Below are positions 33,753 through 40,572 of a DNA stretch of 64,000 nucleotides, piece by piece. Below the pieces are notes generated by a model that did no database searches, had not been told where the DNA came from, and saw nothing but the letters and a program-made list of their open reading frames with translations. The translations under genes and the position numbers were made by a program. The DNA lies in the NCBI RefSeq assembly GCF_002873455.1, contig NZ_MCUN01000046.1, positions 1 through 64,000 on the forward strand. The letters are read 5' to 3'. Origin of the DNA: Vibrio splendidus. GTDB taxonomy: Bacteria; Pseudomonadota; Gammaproteobacteria; Enterobacterales; Vibrionaceae. Position 1 is the stretch's first letter, and every line of letters begins with the position of its first letter.

Positions 33753-34181
33753 ATGAGTAATGAGTTTGACGATGTAGAGCCAGGTGATGATATTGAACCA
33801 AGCACTACAAATGCTACGACTAAGCCTGCGAGAAAAGAATATTCGAAGTTAGCGACTGAGTTAACTAATGATGAATTAAGTTCGTCTGGTGTTCAGAAGA
33901 TGTTTTTAGCTGAAATATCTAGATTAGAAACACTTATCAATCGCATAGATAAGTTTAGGGATAAATTTTATGATGCAGATAAAAAATTAGCCGTTTCGCT
34001 AGAAAAGGAAAAAACGCATAAATTTTCCGAAATATTATACTCGGTGAGCTTAACGCTAGGCGCAGTCCTTTTAGGGTTTTCTCCATCGTTAGATTCTACA
34101 AAAAATCAACCACTAGTTATCGGCGGTATAGGTTTGATTCTAGTTGCTGGAGCGATAGTAGCTAAGTTGGTGAAAAAATGA
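33753..34181 (+). CDS. cassette gene A: coiled-coil protein with two C-terminal membrane helices
   Basis: A 142-residue protein. Residues 1-30 are acidic and Thr-rich, about 48-90 form a coiled coil (MFLAEISRLETLINRIDKF), and two helices close the chain (FSEILYSVSLTLGAVLLGFS, about 91-110, and PLVIGGIGLILVAGAIVAKL, about 120-139). It would be anchored with a long cytoplasmic head. No family recognised. Its stop overlaps the next ATG (ATGA), so the two proteins are translationally coupled and very likely act together. Confidence 0.75.
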   Translation: MSNEFDDVEPGDDIEPSTTNATTKPARKEYSKLATELTNDELSSSGVQKMFLAEISRLETLINRIDKFRDKFYDADKKLAVSLEKEKTHKFSEILYSVSLTLGAVLLGFSPSLDSTKNQPLVIGGIGLILVAGAIVAKLVKK

Positions 34182-34534
34182 AATTAGCAATCCAATCAGT
34201 TAAAGAGCACGGCAATTTAAAGTCAGAACGTATTATCTTAAAAGCAATCGATGATGTAAATGTGGGTAATTATATGCTAGCAGATACTACTTACATTAAT
34301 GATAATGAAGTATCTAATAAGGTTAGGCATACATTCTGGATACCGGATAAATCGGTGGAAAAAAATTCTTTGGTTGTTATTTACACAAAAGATGGAACCG
34401 ACTCTATCAAACAAAACAAATCAGGTAATAAAACATACTTTTTCTATTGGGGCTTAGAGCGTACTGTATGGAACCAAGATGAAGATAGTGCAGTTCTATT
34501 TTTAATTGATAACTGGGAAGCAAAGAAGGTTTAA
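34178..34534 (+). CDS. cassette gene B: soluble partner of unknown function
   Basis: A 118-residue, beta-rich soluble protein. It begins MKLAIQSVKEHGNLKSERI, has an aromatic-rich middle (HTFWIPDKSVEKN, LVVIYTKDG) and ends YFFYWGLERTVWNQDEDSAV. Similar short proteins occur beside two-helix membrane proteins in bacterial accessory DNA, but I cannot name the family. The ATGA overlap with gene A and the shared cassette make a two-component unit probable. Confidence 0.75.
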   Translation: MKLAIQSVKEHGNLKSERIILKAIDDVNVGNYMLADTTYINDNEVSNKVRHTFWIPDKSVEKNSLVVIYTKDGTDSIKQNKSGNKTYFFYWGLERTVWNQDEDSAVLFLIDNWEAKKV

Positions 34535-34634
34535 ACATAACAAGTTGCTTAAACGGACAAAAAACAGCTGGCTTTTGCTCGTTCCTCGCTAATTTTAGCC
34601 AGCTATTTTATTGCCGCTTAGCAAAGCGTTAGCC
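34535..34634 (+). other. attC site (100 bp)
   Basis: ACATAACAAGTTGCTTAAACG opens and GCCGCTTAGCAAAGC with GTTAGCC closes it. Arms AACAGCTGGCTTTTGCTCG and TTTTAGCCAGCTATTTT mirror the site at 33600, so these two attC sites share a recent ancestor. Confidence 0.92.
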
Positions 34635-34666
34635 GACAAGCACAAATTTTAGTTATGGAGAACAAA

Positions 34667-35140
34667 GTGAACGTAAGGAAAGCGATCAAGCAAGACTCCG
34701 GTAAGTTGTTAGAACTTATTGGATACAAAGCAGAGTTTGACCGAAGTATGAAAGGGTTCGACGGCGAAATCTCTACGACTAAACAGAAGATTGAACGAAC
34801 CTTATTTGGTGATTATCCGTTTGCTCACGCTTTGTTATTGGAGGTCGATGGCGAAGCTCAGGGGTTCGCCTTATTTCATTATCGTTATTCCTCCTTTCGT
34901 GGTGAGCCGTCTATTTGGCTTGATGACCTTCTAGTTGTTGGTAAGAATCGCTCAAAGGGGTACGGTGCTGAACTTATGCATGCTTTGAAAATGGTTGCTG
35001 AAGAGTCGTTAACTTCTCACATTTCATGGACTGCTAGCCCTTATAACACCAGAGCACACGAGTTTTACAAAAAGTTAGGTGCAGAAGTCGAGCGTATAGA
35101 TAATCAGCGTCCGTATTTTCGTTGGGCAATGTACGGCTAA
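34667..35140 (+). CDS. cassette-encoded GNAT family N-acetyltransferase
   Basis: A 157-residue GNAT. Motif A reads VVGKNRSKGYGAELMHAL (about residues 85-102) and the fold ends SPYNTRAHEFYKKLGAEVER (about 124-143). This subgroup resembles diamine/spermidine acetyltransferase-like cassettes (PLIWLDDLLVV-type strand before motif A). I prefer GTG 34667 because GGAG is 7 bp upstream; ATG 34655 is the other choice and adds MENK. It ends within the left box of the next attC. Confidence 0.85.
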   Translation: MNVRKAIKQDSGKLLELIGYKAEFDRSMKGFDGEISTTKQKIERTLFGDYPFAHALLLEVDGEAQGFALFHYRYSSFRGEPSIWLDDLLVVGKNRSKGYGAELMHALKMVAEESLTSHISWTASPYNTRAHEFYKKLGAEVERIDNQRPYFRWAMYG

Positions 35141-35157
35141 CAAACGACTATGGCGTC
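35135..35157 (+). other. left end of an attC interrupted by an IS remnant
   Basis: GGCTAACAAACGACTATGGCG is a good left attC end overlapping the GNAT stop. The rest of the site is missing; IS110 debris follows, and only a degenerate CATTATG is seen on the far side at 35649-35655. Confidence 0.65.
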
Positions 35158-35644
35158 AATGATTAGTTTTTGGCTGTACTTTCATTCCACATAGCGCCAT
35201 CTCTCAGCATAGAGTTTAGGGTCACAACCATCTTTCGAACACACGCGATTATTGCGACTTTCTTAGGCTTTCCGGCAGCTACAAGTCGAGCATAAGTTGC
35301 TTTGAATACGGGGTTACATTGCATGGCTGACATCATTGCCATATAAAACATTATGCGTACTTGTGCTCGACCACCTTGAATCACGCGCTTACCTTGGTAG
35401 CGCCCACTTTCGCGTGTTATTGGAGCGACACCCATGATCGGCATATTTGCTATTGGAGTCAGTAGTTCAGAGCGAGTTACCGACTTATGAAGTATGACTT
35501 TAGCATTTTGGTCTACGGCATGAACACTGAAGTGGTTTTTTGGCTAGGTCGATATCGCCGAAATAAGAATAATCAGACATGGTGCCTCCGATGTATTTAA
35601 GTACCACATAAGTGTGGCAGAACCTCGGTAGGGGGAATCCGTGT
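35158..35644 (-). pseudogene. chimeric remnant of IS110 family transposases
   Basis: The right part (about 35440-35644) closely matches the start and outer end of the IS1111-type element at 28613-29974, including the terminal GGGGGAATCC. It has an extra T in TGGTTTTTTGGC (a frameshift). At ANMP the reading passes into a different IS110 subgroup: PIMGVAPITRESGRYQGKR then VRIMFYMAMMSAMQCNP and CVRKMVVTLNSMLRDG, ending at 35163. The joint is at a shared CATATTTGC. Neither half is complete, so this is a fossil hybrid. Confidence 0.85.
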
Positions 35645-35735
35645 CATTCATTATGTGACAAGCGTTAATCCATCGCTGGCGAAAGCACTCGATATTTCAT
35701 ATTGTTAGTGTGAAACTTCCCTTCATGAGGCTGCT

Positions 35736-36119
35736 ATGACGAATCAACTTAGACAAAACAAAGATAATGCTATTGCTTTTTATAGAACTGCTTACATCGG
35801 CGAGCCAGCTAAAGCAGTAGAGTTGTATGTTGGTGATGATTATATCCAGCACAATCCAGTTGTTGCTGATGGTAAGCAGGGCTTTATAGATTACTTTGAA
35901 GAAATGTCTCGGGACTATCCAAAAAAGGATATAGAGTTTTTGAGAGTTATAGCTGAAGGTGATCAGGTAGCTTTGCATACAAGGCAAACATGGCCTGCTG
36001 GTGAAGAGTACGTAACGATGGACTTTTTTCGTTTCGATTCAAATGGAAAAATAGTCGAGCATTGGGATTCAATTCAAGTGGTCCCAAAAGAGTCAGCCAA
36101 CAATAACTCGATGTTTTAA
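35736..36119 (+). CDS. cassette-encoded SnoaL/NTF2-like protein
   Basis: A 127-residue NTF2-like protein of the SnoaL polyketide-cyclase type. The N-terminal NKDNAIAFYRTAYIGEPAKA helices, DDYIQHNPVVADGKQG (about residues 41-56) and FFRFDSNGKIVEHWDSIQ (about 97-114) are very typical: the His and Asp of IQHNP and VEHWD line the pocket in this family. Small-molecule isomerase or cyclase activity is possible; the ligand is unknown. Followed directly by an attC. Confidence 0.9.
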   Translation: MTNQLRQNKDNAIAFYRTAYIGEPAKAVELYVGDDYIQHNPVVADGKQGFIDYFEEMSRDYPKKDIEFLRVIAEGDQVALHTRQTWPAGEEYVTMDFFRFDSNGKIVEHWDSIQVVPKESANNNSMF

Positions 36120-36124
36120 TAGTC

Positions 36125-36222
36125 ACATAACAAGGCGTTCAAGCCAACCTCAAACGCATGGCACTCTTGCTTCGCGAATTGTAGTGCCATCAGCGTTGTG
36201 GCGGCTTAACTAAGCGTTAGTT
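36125..36222 (+). other. attC site (98 bp)
   Basis: ACATAACAAGGCGTTCAAGC opens and GGCGGCTTAACTAAGC with GTTAGTT closes it. Arms CTCAAACGCATGGCACT and AGTGCCATCAGCGTTGTGG pair around the apical CTTGCTTCGCGAATTG region. Confidence 0.92.
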
Positions 36223-36237
36223 TAATAGGGAAACTTT

Positions 36238-36888
36238 ATGAGAAGGCGTTTAAACGCGGATTTAATTTTTCAGGAGCTTGAGCCTAAGCTAAAAGTATTA
36301 ATTGATAACTATGAGAGTGAAAGTATTTACGCGGTAGTGATTTCTGAAGGCGTTGTTTACATTCATACAGAAGCTGGTCTCAACAAAACTCTCAATGAGT
36401 ACATTAACTGGTGGGATCAGGCAAACAAGCCCTTAGACAGTTGGGAAGAGCTTGAAGAATACGAAGAGGATAAGTTAGATACTTGGTCTGATTTGGATGG
36501 AATCATAGATACACAAATTCAAGAGAAAGTTAAGGCAAATGAATCTGAGTTGACCGTTAAGCATAAAGTTGAGTTGTTGAAGTTGATTAACGCTGAGCGC
36601 GAGAGTAACAGGTTAGAGGACACATATAGGTCCGAAGAGACCCGCGAACGAGTCAGGAAAAATATCGGAGATTGGAGTAACCGTTATGCTGTCGCACTTT
36701 ATGGTATGCCTGGCTATGATGAAGCAGCATACGATGAGCATTATGAATTGAGTGGCGATGATCAAAAGTTAAGCGAATATGGAGTCGTAATGCAGACTTT
36801 ACTAGGGCTTATTATGACTAGCGATCTTTTCAAACGAGTGAACTTATCTTCTAACTTTTATCACCGTACGCAAGAGCACAACTATTAA
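36238..36888 (+). CDS. cassette-encoded hypothetical protein, acidic helical
   Basis: A 216-residue soluble, acidic protein of unknown family. It opens MRRRLNADLIFQELEPKLKV and holds a Trp/Glu-rich section (WWDQANKPLDSWEELEEY, about residues 59-76). A long charged helix with a SNRLEDTYRSEETRERVRKN segment follows, then a compact end. No enzyme motif is visible. It begins 16 bp after an attC right box and ends at the eroded attC at 36889, so it is the last clearly delimited cassette. Confidence 0.75.
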   Translation: MRRRLNADLIFQELEPKLKVLIDNYESESIYAVVISEGVVYIHTEAGLNKTLNEYINWWDQANKPLDSWEELEEYEEDKLDTWSDLDGIIDTQIQEKVKANESELTVKHKVELLKLINAERESNRLEDTYRSEETRERVRKNIGDWSNRYAVALYGMPGYDEAAYDEHYELSGDDQKLSEYGVVMQTLLGLIMTSDLFKRVNLSSNFYHRTQEHNY

Positions 36889-36960
36889 ACATACAAAGCG
36901 TTTAAGACGAATGTCCAACGCTGGACATTTTCGGCTTACTTCAGTTTAAGCGCATATTTC
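36889..36960 (+). other. truncated attC site
   Basis: ACATACAAAGCGTTTAAG followed by CCAACGCTGGACATTTTC is the left half of an attC. One A of the AAC core is lost, and no right box follows in the next 70 bp. It marks where intact cassettes give way to decayed ones. Confidence 0.7.
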
Positions 36961-37032
36961 GCATTGATTTAAGATCTGATCATAAACTCACTCACACCCA
37001 TACATAGTGTTGCTTTCTACGAGGGAATGAAC

Positions 37033-37239
37033 ATGAGACAAGGAATTTTCAAGAATCTGAAGTTGGCATTAGGGGTTGGCTTTGGTGTTGCCATTCATCA
37101 GTACTTTTTTATGACGGATGGTGCGTTTGATTTCTATCGGCCAATTGTGGCGTTTGCTTTTACGTTTGTAGTGAGCAGTATTGGTACACTTCTAAAAGAA
37201 AGAATCATGCGTAACAAGGAGACTAATGGAGCATCATGA
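37033..37239 (+). CDS. small membrane hypothetical protein
   Basis: A 68-residue protein with two probable membrane segments (LKLALGVGFGVAIHQYFFM and YRPIVAFAFTFVVSSIGTLL) and a basic tail. No family recognised. GAGGGA fits ATG 37033 better than ATG 37027. It overlaps the following kinase gene by ATGA, so the two are coupled. Confidence 0.6.
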   Translation: MRQGIFKNLKLALGVGFGVAIHQYFFMTDGAFDFYRPIVAFAFTFVVSSIGTLLKERIMRNKETNGAS

Positions 37240-37715
37240 TTAAAATCTATTTCGTATGTGGCTTTATTGGTTCGGGTAAAACGACTTACTCTAAAGCGAT
37301 TGCAGAAAAGCATGGCGCCTTTCGTTTCTCGATTGATGAGTGGATGATTCCTTTGTATGGCGAACATATGGAGCGTGAAGTTTTTGATAGCCGGCTGGCT
37401 ACGCTTCAAGGTTTATTCAAGGACTCTGCAATGCAGCTCTTTTCTTTGGGTGTTCCGGTGATTTTTGACTTTGGTTTTTGGCGTAAGTCCGACCGAGATT
37501 CTTTTATAAGCTGGGCATCAAACCTAGGCGTGGACAGCGAAGTTCACTACCTTGATGTTCCGTTTGAGACTTGTAAGCAGAGAGCATTTAGCCGTAACTC
37601 TGAACTGGATGGTAAGTCTTATGAAATGACACCTGAAATGTTAGATCTGTTTTGGTCTTGGTTTGAGGTTCCCACTTTAAATGAAAATGTTGTTTGGGTT
37701 CAACAAGACACTTAA
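37236..37715 (+). CDS. small P-loop kinase (AAA_33/Zeta-like)
   Basis: A 159-residue P-loop protein. Walker A is CGFIGSGKTTYSKAIA at residues 6-21. FRFSIDEWMIPLYGEHM (about 31-47) and VIFDFGFWRKSDRDSF (about 73-88) match the AAA_33 group of polynucleotide/aminoglycoside/chloramphenicol phosphotransferase-like kinases. The acceptor is unknown. Zeta toxins belong to the same broad fold but no antitoxin gene is beside it. Confidence 0.85.
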   Translation: MIKIYFVCGFIGSGKTTYSKAIAEKHGAFRFSIDEWMIPLYGEHMEREVFDSRLATLQGLFKDSAMQLFSLGVPVIFDFGFWRKSDRDSFISWASNLGVDSEVHYLDVPFETCKQRAFSRNSELDGKSYEMTPEMLDLFWSWFEVPTLNENVVWVQQDT

Positions 37716-37785
37716 CAAGTTATATAACCAAGCTTAGTTTGAGTTAGCAGCACCTTAATATCGTAATAAGTGAATCGGAGATTGA

Positions 37786-38190
37786 ATGGACAGAGCAATC
37801 AAAACACATTTCGACGAGTATCCCGATGATGTTCGAGCTCGGCTTGAAGAGTTGCGTTCATTAATCTTTGAGCTTTGCTTTGATTTGGAACTAGGTGAAG
37901 TCGAAGAGTCTCTGAAATGGGGCGAGCCGAGTTACAGCGTTAAGACGGGCAGTCCAATTCGAATCGACTGGAAATTAAAATCACCAAACAAGTATTACTT
38001 GTTCTTTAACTGTCAAACGAAGCTAATCGACACATTCAGAGAATTGCACGATGGTACGCTGACATTTCAGGGTAATAGGGCAATCGTCTTGAACCGAACT
38101 GAACCACTTCCCAAGGCACCGATTAAGCAGTGCTTAGAGCTAACCTTAACTTATCAACAACGAAAACATCTACCGCTTCTTGGCGCGTAA
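37786..38190 (+). CDS. DUF1801 domain protein
   Basis: A 134-residue protein of the DUF1801/YdhG-like family. ELRSLIFELCFDL, VEESLKWGEPSYSVKTGSPI (about residues 46-65) and YYLFFNCQTKLIDTFREL (about 77-94) are the family core. Function unknown; the fold is shared with phosphotransfer-system-unrelated small binding proteins. ATCGGAG precedes the ATG. It is followed by a decayed attC and is therefore probably a former cassette gene. Confidence 0.85.
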   Translation: MDRAIKTHFDEYPDDVRARLEELRSLIFELCFDLELGEVEESLKWGEPSYSVKTGSPIRIDWKLKSPNKYYLFFNCQTKLIDTFRELHDGTLTFQGNRAIVLNRTEPLPKAPIKQCLELTLTYQQRKHLPLLGA

Positions 38191-38247
38191 TTCTTACGTG
38201 CTGTCACGTGCTTAACTGAATGTGATTAGAATTTGAAAAGTACGCCT

Positions 38248-38348
38248 GCCACTGATTTACAAGGCTTGGCACTTCTCGTTTAATGTAGGTTAGTGTTTAA
38301 CGTCTTATGGTTTAGGTTAGTGGCGTTGCTCGGACCGTAAAGTGGTAT
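38248..38348 (+). other. decayed VCR-like attC
   Basis: GGCTTGGCACTTCTCGTTTA and later TTAGTGGCGTTGCTCGGACC with GTAAAGTGG resemble VCR arms (compare TAGCGTTGCTCACACCTTAA at 28589). The left box is lost and the right core has mutated to GGTATG. It is the best evidence that the genes at 37-40 kb were integron cassettes. Confidence 0.6.
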
Positions 38349-38364
38349 GTGGACAGGGAAAGTT

Positions 38365-38697
38365 ATGAATCAACAAGAAGCCTTTATAGGATTTGCGGTC
38401 TATGGGGTTATCAGTAGTTTAATCGGATTTTTTACGTTTTTTATTATCAAAGATGCAAAGTACAAACAAACATTGTGGACTTTGGAGTCTGTTATGTTTG
38501 GTATCTTCGCGATTGGTTTTATCTATTGTTCAGGTGGTAATGGGCCAGAATTGTTGGTCTGGATTCCGCTTGTTACTTTAATGTCTATTTACAATGTCCA
38601 CTCTTTGAAATTTTGTGGTTCTTGTGGAAAAACTAACGGAAGAAAAAGTGGATTTTCATCCATTAAATCATGTAGTGAATGTGGTAATGCTTTATAG
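38365..38697 (+). CDS. membrane protein with C-terminal zinc ribbon
   Basis: A 110-residue protein with three hydrophobic segments (about residues 5-27, 36-52 and 60-75) and a C-terminal zinc ribbon, FCGSCGKTNGRKSG then SCSECGNAL. In-frame ATG 38347 is upstream, but GGGAAAG fits ATG 38365 best. Unrecognised family. The ribbon would face the cytoplasm. It is preceded by a decayed attC, so it is probably a former cassette. Confidence 0.65.
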   Translation: MNQQEAFIGFAVYGVISSLIGFFTFFIIKDAKYKQTLWTLESVMFGIFAIGFIYCSGGNGPELLVWIPLVTLMSIYNVHSLKFCGSCGKTNGRKSGFSSIKSCSECGNAL

Positions 38698-38756
38698 TAA
38701 AGCTAAGAAATATCAGACGTTTGTTCATGTTAGTTTCAGACTTAAAAGGAAGTTGT

Positions 38757-39038
38757 ATGAATTTAGATAAAGCCAAGAAACGTATCGCAAAGCAGGTTAA
38801 AAAAGGCGACCACGGATACCCAAAAATCACGTTAGCGTATTACGGTGCGACCAAAGATCTCGCAACGGAAGTCGCAGTTCAATTTATGCTGGGTGAGGGC
38901 GATGGTGTCCAAGAGGAGCGTTTTTCTTGTGACACAGAAATTCGAGATAATGAGCTAATCCAAACGACGTTACTCAAGATAATTGAACGCGCTAATGTTA
39001 ACTCAGTGATTGAAGTTGAAGGCGTGACGGTTCTTTAG
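38757..39038 (+). CDS. small hypothetical protein
   Basis: A 93-residue soluble protein, basic at its start (LDKAKKRIAKQVKKGDHGYP) and with LAYYGATKDLATEVAVQFML in the middle. I do not recognise the family by certain name. AAAAGGAAG precedes ATG 38757, so the upstream in-frame start at 38721 is rejected. No membrane segment or signal peptide. Confidence 0.65.
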   Translation: MNLDKAKKRIAKQVKKGDHGYPKITLAYYGATKDLATEVAVQFMLGEGDGVQEERFSCDTEIRDNELIQTTLLKIIERANVNSVIEVEGVTVL

Positions 39039-39102
39039 TTGTCTTAGTATCAGTCGGTGTGTTTGAAATTTTCTAATCATAATTTATCAAGGAAGAAACG
39101 TT

Positions 39103-39552
39103 ATGAAATTAGCTCAGTTAAATATCGCTCTGGCGAAGTACCCGTTAGATGCGCCGGAAATCAAAGAGTTTGTTGATAACTTAGAGTTGGTTAATGGAAT
39201 CGCAGAAAGCAGTGAAGGGTTTGTTTGGCGTCTGAAAGATGAATCTGGTGACGCAACCAATATCCAAGCTTTCGATGATCCTAATATGATTGTGAACATG
39301 TCGGTGTGGGACTCTGTGGATTCGTTAAAGAACTTCATGTTCCGCACTCATCACCGTGATTTCATGCGCAGAAAGGGGGACTGGTTTCATCGTTTATCTG
39401 AAGATACTTATGTTCTTTGGTGGATTGAAGAAGACCATACTCCCACACTCGAAGAAGCGATAGAGCGACTTGAACGCCTCAGAGAAATCGGTGATACGTC
39501 GTATGCCTTCACTTTTAAAACCAATTTTACAGCATCAGAAGCGCCAAAGTAA
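39103..39552 (+). CDS. DUF3291 family protein
   Basis: A 149-residue DUF3291 protein of the dimeric alpha-beta barrel fold. It begins MKLAQLNIALAKYPLDAPEI and contains EGFVWRLKDESGDATNIQAF (about residues 39-58), NMSVWDSVDSLKNFMFRTHH (about 66-85) and the Trp-rich VLWWIEEDHTPTLEEA, all diagnostic. Some members are monooxygenase-like by fold, but no activity is known. AAGGAAGAAAC precedes the ATG. Confidence 0.9.
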   Translation: MKLAQLNIALAKYPLDAPEIKEFVDNLELVNGIAESSEGFVWRLKDESGDATNIQAFDDPNMIVNMSVWDSVDSLKNFMFRTHHRDFMRRKGDWFHRLSEDTYVLWWIEEDHTPTLEEAIERLERLREIGDTSYAFTFKTNFTASEAPK

Positions 39553-39571
39553 CGTTCATGTATAACCAACG

Positions 39572-39824
39572 GTGCGTTTGTTCGGTTTTAGTATTTCAAC
39601 ATTGGAGGAGTGTGCCAAACTCTTTCCTGACGGTCATACGTATAAAGTAGAGATCATTTTAGACGCAGATAAAACTGAGAAGTGTCCAACGGTGAAAGGC
39701 AGTTTTGGTGTGACGGGCGGAGCCGATACACCAGATACTTTCTGATATCGGTGATTTTATCGAGTGCGCTGGTCTATTGATCAAGGCTCTAGATAGTGAT
39801 ACCAGCGAAGCTTCTAGCTCTTAA
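39572..39824 (+). pseudogene. frameshifted small gene
   Basis: From GTG 39572 the reading LFGFSISTLEECAKLFPDGH continues to GVTGGADTPDTF and then meets TGA at 39743. With one base removed near 39737 the frame runs on as SDIGDFIECAGLLIKALDSD to TAA 39822-39824. One extra T in ACTTTCTGA would explain it. The protein is unrecognised; the start codon may also be damaged. Confidence 0.6.
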
Positions 39825-39895
39825 TCACAGGTTGTCGTGTTTGTCGGCCCTAGACGTCAGAGGGTATTCAGCATTTAAATAGATAAAGGTAAGTT

Positions 39896-40215
39896 GTGAT
39901 TGAATTTAAAACGGTCGGTCGGCAGTAGCTGAGATTGTAGGCTGTTATCTCCCTTACCTTTGGTTAAGAGAAGATAAGAGCATTTGGTTATTGATTCCTG
40001 CTGCGATAAGCCTTGCGTTATTTGCTTGGTTATTGACGCTTCATCCAACCGCGACAGGGCGGATTTATGCTGCGTATGGCGGTGTGTATATTTCAGTTGC
40101 TCTGATATGGCTTTGGTTTGTTGATGGCGAAAAGCCGACAACGTGGGATTTGGTTGGTGGCTCGATCGCACTCATAGGTATGGCGATTATTATGTTTGGC
40201 CCACGAAACGCGTAA
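39896..40215 (+). pseudogene. ynfA: ynfA-like gene with internal deletion
   Basis: YnfA/UPF0060 is a small four-helix membrane protein of about 108 residues. Its N-terminus starts as GTG 39896 (VIEFKTVG) behind AAAGG and then meets a stop. In the next frame the rest is intact: AVAEIVGCYLPYLWLRED, then ISLALFAWLLTLHPTATGRI and YAAYGGVYISVALIWLWFVD to GPRNA. About three or four codons plus a frame-changing remainder are missing where relatives read LF..T. The gene is therefore probably dead. It lies among other decayed cassette-like genes. Confidence 0.75.
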
Positions 40216-40249
40216 CTCGTGCGTTAAGTGACAGGAAGAGATTAAAACC

Positions 40250-40468
40250 ATGGAAAAGGTTGATTGGCACAAAAATCAGATTGATGACAATACAGTGATT
40301 ACGAACAGCTACAAAACGACTCAGAATGTGCGTCGATATTTTAAATCTAAGTTTGGCGAACAGTTTAAATTCGACCGTGATTTTATGCAGTGGATGAATA
40401 ATGCGACAGGATTGACTATGGGTGATGCCTTGCAAGAGTGGGCGAAACGCAATCAAGTCGATAGTTAA
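40250..40468 (+). CDS. DUF6434-like small protein
   Basis: A 72-residue protein with DWHKNQIDDNTVITNSYKTT (residues 5-24) and FKFDRDFMQWMNNATG (about 39-54). This fits my recollection of DUF6434, a module often linked to SAP-like domains. The family is from memory. Function unknown. GGAAGAG is 14 bp upstream of the ATG. Confidence 0.7.
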   Translation: MEKVDWHKNQIDDNTVITNSYKTTQNVRRYFKSKFGEQFKFDRDFMQWMNNATGLTMGDALQEWAKRNQVDS

Positions 40469-40503
40469 GCTTCACGTGAATACACTAAAAGACCTACCCA
40501 TAA

Positions 40504-40532
40504 AAATACCGCCGATAATATCGGCGGTATTT
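40504..40532. terminator. bidirectional Rho-independent terminator
   Basis: AAATACCGCCGAT and ATCGGCGGTATTT form a perfect 13-bp stem with an AAT loop, between the convergent DUF6434-like gene and the efflux operon. Confidence 0.93.
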
Positions 40533-40572
40533 GTTATTGAGCTTATCGCTCATGTTCTTAGGGCTGTTGCCC

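Noticed and set aside
37236..37715. Zeta toxin of a toxin-antitoxin pair
   Set aside because: The P-loop fold is shared, but the upstream coupled gene encodes a small membrane protein, not an epsilon-like antitoxin.
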